A stretch of 64,000 nucleotides of DNA from an uncultured Oscillospiraceae bacterium (lineage in GTDB: Bacteria > Bacillota > Clostridia > Oscillospirales > Oscillospiraceae). Below are positions 40,431 to 48,430 of this stretch, one piece after another (the first letter of the stretch is position 1; every line of letters begins with the position of its first letter). The stretch lies in contig CAJUAC010000010.1 in assembly GCA_910583885.1 (NCBI GenBank), positions 4,297 through 68,296 of the forward strand, in the 5' to 3' direction. The notes below the pieces were generated by a model. It worked only from the letters and a program-made list of their open reading frames with translations, did no database searches and was not told the origin of the DNA. Made by a program: the position numbers and the translations under genes.

Positions 40431-41771
40431 ATGTACTTACTGGCAAACGGAAGACTCATCACCCGTGACAGCGCCCTGCCCTATCTGCCCGACGGCGGCG
40501 TCGCCATCGACGGCAGCAAAATCGCCGCCGTCGGTACCACCGCCCAGCTGAAAGCGGCCTATCCCCAGGCCGAGTGGATTGATGCCAAGGGCGGCGTCAT
40601 CATGCCCGGCCTCATCAACGCCCATACCCATATCTATTCCGCCCTGGCCAGGGGCCTGAGCATCAACGGCTTCAACCCCACCAACTTCTATGAAGTCCTG
40701 GACGGCCAGTGGTGGTACATCGACCGCCATCTGACTCTGGCGGGCACCCGGGCCAGCGCCGACGCACTGTACATGGACTGTATCAGGCAGGGCGTCACCA
40801 CCATCTTTGACCACCACGCCTCCTTTGCGGAGATCCCGGGCTCCCTGTTCCAGATTGCCGAAAGCGCCAAGCGCTTCGGCATCCGCTCCTGCCTGTGCTA
40901 CGAGGTCAGTGACCGGGACGGCCAGGAGAAATGCGGACAGGCCATCCAGGAAAATGCGGACTTCATCACCTACTGCGGGGAGAACCCCAGCGGGATGCTG
41001 GCGGCCATGTTCGGCGGCCACGCCCTCTTTACCATCAGCGACAAGACCTTTGAGCAGATGGCCGCCGCCAACAACGGCCGCACCGGGTTCCACATCCACG
41101 TCTCCGAGGGCATGAACGATGTCTACGACAGCCTGCAAAGCTATGGCCGCCGCCCGGTCCAGCGGCTTCAGGACCATGGTATCCTGGGGCCCCAGACTAT
41201 CCTGGGCCACTGCATCCACGTGAACACCGCCGAGATGGAGATCATCCGGGAGACGGGGACCATGTGCGTGAACAACCCGGAGAGCAACATGGGCAACGCC
41301 GTGGGCTGTTCCCCGGTGCTCCAGCTGTGCCGGCAGGGGATCACTGTGGGCCTGGGCACAGACGCCTACACCAACGACATGCTGGAGAGCGTAAAGGCCG
41401 CCCTGGCCATCCAGCGCCACAACGCCTGCCTGCCCAACGTGGGCTGGTGCGAAGTGACGGACATGCTCTTTAAGAACAACCCCGCTATTGCGGAAAAATA
41501 TTTCGGTGTCCCCCTGGGCCGCCTGGCCCCCGGCGCGGCGGCAGATGTGATTGTCATGGACTACAAGCCTTTTACCCCCTTCTCCGATGCCAATATTGAC
41601 GGCCATATGCTCTTTGGGATGGCCGGGCGGCAGTGCCAGACCACCATCTGCAATGGCCGGGTCCTCATGAAGGACCGGGAGCTGGTGGGCGTGGACGAGG
41701 AGGCCCTCAACGCGGGGATTTTGGAGGTATCCAAAAAACTGTGGGGGGATTTGAACCACTGCACGTATTAA
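40431..41771 (+). CDS. ssnA: Putative aminohydrolase SsnA
   Basis: 446 residues, amidohydrolase superfamily. Metal motifs: GLINAHTHIYSALARG, FHIHVSEGMND, ILGHCIHVN and GLGTDAYTND. ssnA belongs to the anaerobic purine/urate degradation gene set of gut bacteria together with ygfK and xanthine dehydrogenase-type genes. AAGGAGGAGG precedes ATG at 40431. The leader upstream carries a likely riboswitch. ygfK follows by 48 bases. Confidence 0.88.
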   Translation: MYLLANGRLITRDSALPYLPDGGVAIDGSKIAAVGTTAQLKAAYPQAEWIDAKGGVIMPGLINAHTHIYSALARGLSINGFNPTNFYEVLDGQWWYIDRHLTLAGTRASADALYMDCIRQGVTTIFDHHASFAEIPGSLFQIAESAKRFGIRSCLCYEVSDRDGQEKCGQAIQENADFITYCGENPSGMLAAMFGGHALFTISDKTFEQMAAANNGRTGFHIHVSEGMNDVYDSLQSYGRRPVQRLQDHGILGPQTILGHCIHVNTAEMEIIRETGTMCVNNPESNMGNAVGCSPVLQLCRQGITVGLGTDAYTNDMLESVKAALAIQRHNACLPNVGWCEVTDMLFKNNPAIAEKYFGVPLGRLAPGAAADVIVMDYKPFTPFSDANIDGHMLFGMAGRQCQTTICNGRVLMKDRELVGVDEEALNAGILEVSKKLWGDLNHCTY

Positions 41772-41819
41772 TCCAGGAGAAGAATACGGACTGAAATCAA
41801 CTATGAAGGAGAAGCAGCC

Positions 41820-44774
41820 ATGCCTGAATTGATGATCCCCATCCCCTTCCGGGATATGATGAACTGGATGACCACTGAGTACGACCGGGAGGGGTCGGTA
41901 TTCGGTGTCCACCGCCCCTACACCGGCGGGGAAAAGAGCCTGCCCATCTTTGGAAACGAACGGATCGAGACCCCCTTCGGCCCGGCAGCGGGCCCTAACA
42001 CCCAGCTGGCCCAGAACATCATCGCCGGCTACTTTGCAGGCGCCCGGTTCTTTGAGCTGAAAACTGTCCAGAAGCTGGACGGCACCGAGCTGGCCGCCTG
42101 TATCAGCCGCCCCTGCATCACGGCCGGGGATGAGTGCTACAACTGCGAGTGGTCCACAGAGCTGTACGTCCACCAGGCCTTTGAGGAGTACGTCAAGGCG
42201 TGGTTCGCCTGCAAGGTCCTGGCCAAGATCTACGGCCTGGGCGACCCGGACGGCTTCGTCTTCAACATGTCTGTGGGCTACGACCTGGAGGGCATCCAGG
42301 GGCCCAAGATCGACAAATATCTCGACGAGATGCTGGATGCCTCTGAGACCCCTATTTTCCAGCGCTGCGTGCGGGTGCTCAAGGAGATGTTCCCCGGTGA
42401 GGCGGCATTCATTGACAGCATCCCGGGCCGCATCTCCGACAGTGTCACGGTCTCCACCCTTCACGGCTGCCCGCCGGAGGAGATCGAGCGCATCGCCTCC
42501 TATCTCCTCACGGAAAAGCACCTGCACACCTTTGTCAAGTGCAACCCCACCCTCCTGGGCTATGAGGACGCCCGCTCCATCCTGGACAGCATGGGCTACG
42601 GCTATGTCGCTTTTGGCCGCCGCCACTTCGACGAGGATTTGCAGTACGCCGACGCCATCCCCATGTTCCGCCGCCTCCAGTCCCTGGCGGCAGCGCAGGG
42701 CCTGGAGTTCGGCCTGAAGCTCTCCAACACCTTCCCGGTGGATGTGACGCAGGGCGAGCTGCCCAGCGAGGAGATGTACATGGCCGGCAAGAGCCTCTTC
42801 CCCCTCACTATCGAGATGGCCCGCCGCATCAGCCGGGAATTTGGCGGCAGGCTGCGCCTGAGCTACTCCGGCGGCGCGGACTTCTTCAACATCGACAAGC
42901 TCTTCTGCTGCGGCATCTGGCCCATCACCATGGCCACTACCGCGCTCAAGCCCGGCGGCTACCAGCGGTTCCTCCAGATTGCGGAGAAGCTGGAGCGGTT
43001 CCAGTTTAAGCCCTTTACTGTCATTGACACATCCAAGGTGGAGGCCCTCTCCCTGTCGGCCCGTACAGACCCCCATCACGTCAAGGCCGCCAAGCCCCTG
43101 CCCAAGCGGAAGCTGGAGGCCAAGGTCCCCCTTATCGACTGCTTCACCGCCCCCTGCAAGGGCGGCTGCCCCATTGGGCAGGACATCCCGGAGTATATCG
43201 AGCTGTGCCGCCTGGGGCGGTACGGCAGGGCGCTGGAGCTCATTTTGGAGAAGAACCCCCTGCCCTTCATCACCGGCACCATCTGTGCCCACCACTGTAT
43301 GGACAAGTGTACCCGTAATTTCTATGACCAGTCCGTACAGATCCGTGCTGCCAAGCTGCGGGCAGCAGAGCGGGGCTATGGGCAGGTGATGGCGAAGCTC
43401 CGGCCCGCTGCGCCTGTGGCGGATGGGCGGAAAGTGGCCATCATCGGCGGCGGCCCTACCGGCATGGCGGCGGCATACTTCTGTGCCCGTGGGGGCATCC
43501 CCACCACCTTGTTTGAGAAGGAGGCGTCCCTGGGCGGCATTGTCCGGCAGGTAATCCCCAGCTTCCGCATCAGTGACGAGGACATTGAGAAGGACATCTC
43601 CCTGATGGAGAAGATGGGGGTGGAGGTGCGGCTGAATACCCCCGCACCTGCGGTAGAGGCACTGCGGGCGCAGGGCTATACCCACATCCTGTTCGCCGTA
43701 GGCGCCTGGAAGGCGGGGGAGCTGGGCATCCCCGGCAACGTCAAGCCTGTCATCGCCTGGATGCGGGATTGGAAGGCCGGCACGCGGGAGCCGCTGGGCC
43801 GCGTGGCGGTCATCGGCGGCGGCAACACCGCTATGGACGCCGCCCGCCTGGCCCTGCGGGCCGGGGCGGAGAGCAGCACGCTGGTTTACCGCCGCACCAA
43901 GCAGTACATGCCCGCCGACCTGGAGGAGCTGGAGCTGGCAATCGCCGATGGGGTGCAGTTTTTGGAGCTGGCTGCCCCGGTGGAGCAGCGCGACGGCAAG
44001 CTGCTCTGCAAAAAAATGGCCTTGGGAGAGCCCGATGCCTCCGGCCGCCGTGCCCCGGTGGAAACGGGTGAGATTGTGGAGATCCCCTGCGACACGGTGA
44101 TCTCCGCCGTCGGGGAGACGGTGGATGCGGAGGCCCTGTCCGCCTACGGCGTCCAGGCCGAGGGGTCTGGCCGCCCCGGCTTCCAGACCAACCTGCCCGG
44201 CGTCTACGCCGCAGGCGATGTCCTCCGCGGGCCCGCCACAGTGGTGGAGGGCATCGCGGATGCGGCCGCCTTTGCCCAGGAGGTCCTGGGCAGCACCCAC
44301 ACCTACGGCATCCCCCACCACGCCCATGCCAGGCGGGAGGATGCGCTTGCCCGGAAGGGGATCCTTTGCGAGTCCGCCAAGCGGGAGGGCGACCGCTGCC
44401 TGAGCTGCAATGTGGTCTGCCAGGTCTGCGCCGACGTGTGCCCCAACCGGGCCAATGTGGTCATCAAGCTGCCGGACGGCCGCCGCCAGATCCTCCACGT
44501 GGACCGGATGTGCAACGAGTGCGGCAACTGCCAGGTGTTCTGCCCCTATGACAGTGCGCCTTACAAGGATAAATTTACCCTCTTCCTCGACCGTGCCGGC
44601 TTTGACGCCAGCACGCAAAACCAGGGCTTCCTGCCCCTGGGGGGCACTTGGGTGCTGGTCCGCCTGGATGGGAAGGAGGAGGAGGTTGATCTCCAGCAGA
44701 GCAACAGCCTGCCTGCGGATCTTGCAATGCTGATCTACACTGTCCTGCGCCAGTACCGCTATCTGTTGGGATAA
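41820..44774 (+). CDS. ygfK: YgfK-type Fe-S flavoprotein (putative selenate reductase subunit)
   Basis: 984 residues. N-terminal TIM-barrel-like domain (about 1-420; ETPFGPAAGPNTQLAQNIIAGYFAG, FELKTVQKLDG); then a GltD-like region with a Cys-rich segment (CKGGCPIGQDIPEYIELC, CAHHCMDKC), an FAD site IIGGGPTGMAAAYFCARGG, a second dinucleotide site VIGGGNTAMDAARLALRAG and AAGDVLRGPATVVEGIADA; C-terminal two-cluster ferredoxin (CLSCNVVCQVCADVCPNRA, CNECGNCQVFCPYD). Named for selenate reduction in E. coli but now tied to anaerobic purine catabolism. AAGGAGAAG upstream of ATG. Confidence 0.9.
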   Translation: MPELMIPIPFRDMMNWMTTEYDREGSVFGVHRPYTGGEKSLPIFGNERIETPFGPAAGPNTQLAQNIIAGYFAGARFFELKTVQKLDGTELAACISRPCITAGDECYNCEWSTELYVHQAFEEYVKAWFACKVLAKIYGLGDPDGFVFNMSVGYDLEGIQGPKIDKYLDEMLDASETPIFQRCVRVLKEMFPGEAAFIDSIPGRISDSVTVSTLHGCPPEEIERIASYLLTEKHLHTFVKCNPTLLGYEDARSILDSMGYGYVAFGRRHFDEDLQYADAIPMFRRLQSLAAAQGLEFGLKLSNTFPVDVTQGELPSEEMYMAGKSLFPLTIEMARRISREFGGRLRLSYSGGADFFNIDKLFCCGIWPITMATTALKPGGYQRFLQIAEKLERFQFKPFTVIDTSKVEALSLSARTDPHHVKAAKPLPKRKLEAKVPLIDCFTAPCKGGCPIGQDIPEYIELCRLGRYGRALELILEKNPLPFITGTICAHHCMDKCTRNFYDQSVQIRAAKLRAAERGYGQVMAKLRPAAPVADGRKVAIIGGGPTGMAAAYFCARGGIPTTLFEKEASLGGIVRQVIPSFRISDEDIEKDISLMEKMGVEVRLNTPAPAVEALRAQGYTHILFAVGAWKAGELGIPGNVKPVIAWMRDWKAGTREPLGRVAVIGGGNTAMDAARLALRAGAESSTLVYRRTKQYMPADLEELELAIADGVQFLELAAPVEQRDGKLLCKKMALGEPDASGRRAPVETGEIVEIPCDTVISAVGETVDAEALSAYGVQAEGSGRPGFQTNLPGVYAAGDVLRGPATVVEGIADAAAFAQEVLGSTHTYGIPHHAHARREDALARKGILCESAKREGDRCLSCNVVCQVCADVCPNRANVVIKLPDGRRQILHVDRMCNECGNCQVFCPYDSAPYKDKFTLFLDRAGFDASTQNQGFLPLGGTWVLVRLDGKEEEVDLQQSNSLPADLAMLIYTVLRQYRYLLG

Positions 44775-44809
44775 CAGCGGCGGCTGCGCCGGTGGGACGC
44801 TTTATGACG

Positions 44810-44842
44810 GAAGCCTGCGCAGTTTTGTGCTGCGCAGGCTTC
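44810..44842 (+). terminator. Terminator of ssnA-ygfK
   Basis: Perfect arms GAAGCCTGCGCAG / CTGCGCAGGCTTC with a 7-base loop; it also separates the convergent hsp20 gene. Confidence 0.85.
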
Positions 44843-44876
44843 TGCCCTTATTTCGTGCCGGTTCGGGTGGGGCCTC

Positions 44877-45311
44877 TTACCGGATCTCCAGCCGCCTGGC
44901 GGCAGGGGCCGTCTGGATCCGCTTGGGCATGGTCAGCGTCAGCACGCCGTTCTCATAGGCGGCGGAGATGTCCTCCGAGCGGATGCCGGAGATGTCAAAG
45001 CTGCGGGAGAAGGAACCGTAGGACCGCTCACAGCGGATATAGTTCCCGTCGCTGTCCTTCTCCTCGTTGGTGGAGCTGCGCTGGGCGCTGATGGAGAGGC
45101 GGTCCCCATCGATGTCGATGTGGATGTCCTCCTTCTTCACCCCCGGCAGGTCGGCCTCCAGCACATAGGCGCCGCCATTGTCCCGGATATCTGTCTGGAA
45201 GCCGCCCATGCCACCGGAAAACAGGCTGCGCTCCAGGTTCTCCAGGTCCCGGAAGGGACGGTACAGGTCCATACCATGGCTGTGGGTAAAGGGGATCAGT
45301 TCAAACATCAT
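44877..45311 (-). CDS. Hsp20/alpha-crystallin small heat shock protein
   Basis: 144 residues. Alpha-crystallin domain: NGGAYVLEADLPGVKKEDIHIDIDGDRLSISAQR, SYGSFSRSFDISGIRSEDISAAYENGVLTLTMPK, and a C-terminal LEIR (IxI-like). ATP-independent chaperone. Start ATG at 45311 has AGGAGG 5 bases upstream. A CIRCE element lies about 90 bases upstream. Confidence 0.95.
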   Translation of the reverse strand: MMFELIPFTHSHGMDLYRPFRDLENLERSLFSGGMGGFQTDIRDNGGAYVLEADLPGVKKEDIHIDIDGDRLSISAQRSSTNEEKDSDGNYIRCERSYGSFSRSFDISGIRSEDISAAYENGVLTLTMPKRIQTAPAARRLEIR

Positions 45312-45394
45312 CAAAACCTCCTGTGTTTTTTTCTGCATCCTATCATGCATGAAAAGTATGAACAAATATACCGGATGATATGTCTGGTCCGTGA

Positions 45395-45427
45395 ATTTTA
45401 GCACTTGTTGCATGAGAGTGCTAAAAT
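45395..45427. promoter_or_regulatory. CIRCE element (HrcA operator)
   Basis: TTAGCACTT (45398-45406), 9 bases, GAGTGCTAA (45416-45424). One base differs from the consensus left arm, and the palindrome extends to GAATTTTAGCACT/AGTGCTAAAATTC. It lies between hsp20 and ddl. Confidence 0.92.
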
Positions 45428-45439
45428 TCGCCGCTGCGG

Positions 45440-45468
45440 TTGTATTTTCCAGCCTCTCATGCTATACT
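45440..45468 (+). promoter_or_regulatory. ddl promoter
   Basis: TTGTAT (45440-45445), 17-base spacer, TATACT (45463-45468); begins 16 bases from the CIRCE element. Confidence 0.75.
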
Positions 45469-45518
45469 ATATTCTGTATCAGTATATAAAGAGACAAGAA
45501 GTGAGGAGCGTTGCCAGT

Positions 45519-46559
45519 TTGAAGATTGTGGTTTTGGCCGGGGGCCTGTCCCCGGAACGCCAGGTATCCCTGGTGAGCGGCGAGAGCATCTGCCGGGCGC
45601 TGCGGGGGCTGGGCCATCAGGCCGTACTGGTGGATATGTTTCTGGGCCTGGAGGCCTATAGCGGGCCCTTGGAGGACATTTTCAGCGTCCCGGACGGCCT
45701 GTGCGGCCAGGCGGAGATCCGCGCCCAGGCCCCGGATCTGGAGGCGGTGCGCGCCTCCCGGCAGGACCAGTCCCCCAGCCTCTTCGGCCCAGGGGTGCTG
45801 GCGGTGTGCGCCATGGCGGAGATGGTCTTTTTGGGCCTCCACGGCGAGTGCGGTGAGGACGGGCGGGTCCAGGCGGCCTTTGACCTGCTGGGCATCCCCT
45901 ATACCGGCTCGGGCCATCTGGCCTCTGGCATGGCGATGAACAAGGCCGTGGCCAAGCAGGCCATGGAGCACGCCGGCATCCTGACAGCCCCCTGGCGGGA
46001 GCTGCTGTACACCCGGGAGGACATCCCCCGCCTGGTGGAGGAGCTGCCGGTCCCCTGCGCGGTGAAGACCATCAACGGCGGCTCGTCCCTGGGCATGGCC
46101 CTGCCGGACTCGCGGGAGGCGCTGGCTGCGGCGCTGGAGGAGATGTTGGGCTACGGCGGCCATGTGATTGTGGAGCAGAAGCTCACCGGCCGGGATCTCA
46201 CTGTGGGGGTGCTGGGGGACGAGTACCTGCCGGCGGTGGAGATGATCCCCCGGGAAGGGGCCTACTTTGACTATGAAGCCAAGTACCAGTCCGGCCGCAG
46301 CCTGGAGGTCTGCCCCGCCCCCATTACGGAGGAGCAGTGGCGGGCCATGGGCGAGGCGACGCTGCGCCTCCACCGGGCCTTGGGCCTGCGGGCCTACTCC
46401 CGGGCGGATTTCATCCTGGACGATGAGGGCCGCGCCTGGTGCCTGGAGATCAACACCCTGCCGGGCATGACCCCCGCCAGCCTCCTGCCCAAGGAGGCCG
46501 CCGCCGCAGGGCTTACATACCCGGCGCTGTGCCAGAGGATACTGGAGCTCTCTTTGTAG
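45519..46559 (+). CDS. ddl: D-alanine--D-alanine ligase
   Basis: 346 residues, ATP-grasp fold. Markers: VLAGGLSPERQVSLVSGESI, FLGLHGECGEDGRVQAAFDLLGIPYTGSG, KTINGGSSLGM, and WCLEINTLPGMTPASLLPKEA. It makes the D-Ala-D-Ala dipeptide used by MurF, the next gene. Start chosen as TTG at 45519 with GAGGAG about 10 bases upstream; the ORF is open further upstream but that part covers the promoter. Confidence 0.92.
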   Translation: MKIVVLAGGLSPERQVSLVSGESICRALRGLGHQAVLVDMFLGLEAYSGPLEDIFSVPDGLCGQAEIRAQAPDLEAVRASRQDQSPSLFGPGVLAVCAMAEMVFLGLHGECGEDGRVQAAFDLLGIPYTGSGHLASGMAMNKAVAKQAMEHAGILTAPWRELLYTREDIPRLVEELPVPCAVKTINGGSSLGMALPDSREALAAALEEMLGYGGHVIVEQKLTGRDLTVGVLGDEYLPAVEMIPREGAYFDYEAKYQSGRSLEVCPAPITEEQWRAMGEATLRLHRALGLRAYSRADFILDDEGRAWCLEINTLPGMTPASLLPKEAAAAGLTYPALCQRILELSL

Positions 46560-46577
46560 GCAGCTTGGAAACGAAAC

Positions 46578-46606
46578 ATCCTTTTTCTTGGAAAAAAAGA
46601 TCAAAC
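46578..46606 (-). repeat. AT-rich hairpin repeat, copy 4
   Basis: CATCCTTTTTCTTGGAAAAAAAGATC, a degenerate copy of the family at 12422/14641, inverted, between ddl and murF. Confidence 0.55.
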
Positions 46607-46646
46607 CAACGCTGCACTGTGTTTTGATAGACAGGAGGACCCCCCT

Positions 46647-48032
46647 ATGATTCCTATGACGACTGCCCAAATGCGCGACGCCGTACACGGGACGCTATGC
46701 GGCCCGGCGGATGTGGCCATATCGGAGCTCTCCACCGACAGCCGGAGCATCACCCCCGGCGCGTGGTTCGTCCCCGTAGCCGGCGAACGCTTCGACGGCC
46801 ACGACTATATCGGCATGGCCCTGGACAAGGGCGCGGCGGGGTGCTTCTGCGCCCGCCTGCCGGAACAGCTGCGGCCGGATAAGGCGTATATCCTGGTGGA
46901 GGACACCCGCCGTGCCCTGCGGGATCTGGCCGGGTGGTACCGGGGGCAGTATACCCTGCCCATTGTCCAGATCACCGGCAGCATGGGCAAGACCACCTTT
47001 AAAGAGCTGCTGGCCGGGGTGCTGGGCCAGCGGTACAATACCCTCAAGACCCCGGGCAACCTCAACGGGGACATCGGCGCGCCGCTGACCCTCCTGTCCC
47101 TGCTGCCGGAGCACCAGGCGGCGGTTGTTGAGACCGGTATGGACAGCGCCGGGCAGATCCGCTGGCTGGGGGAGGCTGTGCGCCCGGACATCGCCGTCAT
47201 CACCAATGTGGACGACGTCCACCTGGCTTACTTCGAGAGCCGGGAGGCCATCTGCCGGGCCAAGGCGGAGATCTTCGAGAATCTCCGTCCCGGCGGTTTG
47301 GCCGTCATCAATGGGGACGATGAACTGCTCACCGCCCTGGAGCTGGGCTGTGAGAAGGTTTTGTGCGGTCTCTCGGCGGGCTGCGGCGTCCGGGTGGAGT
47401 CCTTGGAGGATCTTGGCCTGGAGGGGGTGCGCTGCACCATTGTGACGGCAAAGGACCGCTACGCGCTGGAGATCCCCTCCCCTGGCGTACACATGGCCTC
47501 CCTGGCGGCCCTGGCGGTGGCGGTGGCGGAGCGGCTGGGTCTGACGAAGGATGAGATTACCCGGGGCGTAGCCGCCTACCGCCCGGCGGACAACCGTCTG
47601 CGGGTGGAACGCCTGCCCGGCGGGCGGCTGATGATCAACGATAGCTACAATGCCAACCCCCGGTCTGTCCGGGCTGACGTGGCGATCCTCGCCCAGCACA
47701 GGGGCGGCAAGCGCATCGCCCTGCTGGGGGATATGACGGAGCTGGGCGCGGCGGAGGAGCCGGGCCACCGCTCTGTGGGCCGGCTGGTGGGCGAGCTGGG
47801 GATTGACATCCTGCTGGCCGTGGGCCCCCGCAGCAAAGCGTGGATGGTGCCGGAGGCCCAGGCGGCAGGCTGCCCCGACGTGCGCTGGTTTGAACACCGG
47901 GACGCCGCCCGGGAGGATGTGCTCTCCGCCTTCGGGCCTGGGGATGCGCTGCTGCTGAAGGCCTCCCACTTCCTCAACCGCTTCGACCTCATGGCGGACT
48001 ATCTGCGGGAGTACCCCTTTGCGGAGGGATAG
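46647..48032 (+). CDS. murF: UDP-N-acetylmuramoyl-tripeptide--D-alanyl-D-alanine ligase
   Basis: 461 residues. Mur ligase: N-terminal substrate domain (ELSTDSRSITPGAWFVPVAGERFDGHDY), ATP loop VQITGSMGKTTFKELLAGVL with NTLKTPGNLNGDIGAPLTLL, central domain, and C-terminal ligase domain NDSYNANPRSVRADVAIL. Adds D-Ala-D-Ala to the peptidoglycan precursor. AGGAGG lies upstream of ATG. It follows ddl, its functional partner. Confidence 0.96.
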   Translation: MIPMTTAQMRDAVHGTLCGPADVAISELSTDSRSITPGAWFVPVAGERFDGHDYIGMALDKGAAGCFCARLPEQLRPDKAYILVEDTRRALRDLAGWYRGQYTLPIVQITGSMGKTTFKELLAGVLGQRYNTLKTPGNLNGDIGAPLTLLSLLPEHQAAVVETGMDSAGQIRWLGEAVRPDIAVITNVDDVHLAYFESREAICRAKAEIFENLRPGGLAVINGDDELLTALELGCEKVLCGLSAGCGVRVESLEDLGLEGVRCTIVTAKDRYALEIPSPGVHMASLAALAVAVAERLGLTKDEITRGVAAYRPADNRLRVERLPGGRLMINDSYNANPRSVRADVAILAQHRGGKRIALLGDMTELGAAEEPGHRSVGRLVGELGIDILLAVGPRSKAWMVPEAQAAGCPDVRWFEHRDAAREDVLSAFGPGDALLLKASHFLNRFDLMADYLREYPFAEG

Positions 48033-48035
48033 GCC

Positions 48036-48371
48036 GTGGAATTGGCGGTTGATTTTGGAAACCCAATTTTTGATGAGCAGGCCGCGTGGGCGATTACCCT
48101 GGAAGATTTAAACAATTTTTACCGCTCCGCAGGCGAGGTGGACCAGCTGAACCTCTTTTTCCAGCTGGAAGCGTCCTTCCGCCGCCACCTGGAGGCGGGG
48201 AGGGCGGAGCTGGCGGCACATCTGGCGTTCCTGACGGCGTACTACCTGTTCACACCCCTGACCCCGCCTGCCTCCTGGGAGCTGGCAACGTACTATATCC
48301 GGGAGGCGCTGCGGCTGCACCCGGCCCAGGAGTACCGGGAGTGGTGCGCCCTCATCGAAAAAGGGAATTAG
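48036..48371 (+). CDS. Small hypothetical protein
   Basis: 111 residues from a GTG with GGAGG upstream, 3 bases after murF. All-helical prediction; segments EDLNNFYRSAGEVDQLNLFFQLEASFRRHL and ASWELATYYIREALRLHPAQEYREW. Not recognised; translationally linked to murF, so a cell-envelope role is possible but unproven. Confidence 0.75.
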   Translation: MELAVDFGNPIFDEQAAWAITLEDLNNFYRSAGEVDQLNLFFQLEASFRRHLEAGRAELAAHLAFLTAYYLFTPLTPPASWELATYYIREALRLHPAQEYREWCALIEKGN

Positions 48372-48430
48372 AACCTGCAAATACAGGCTCTTAGTGAAAC
48401 ATCGGATAAGGACATGGAAAGACAACCATC

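Noticed and set aside
40437..44618. A 1393-codon open frame on the minus strand opposite ssnA and ygfK
   Set aside because: It is the antisense shadow of two well-supported genes in high-GC DNA, has no ribosome binding site and no recognisable domain.
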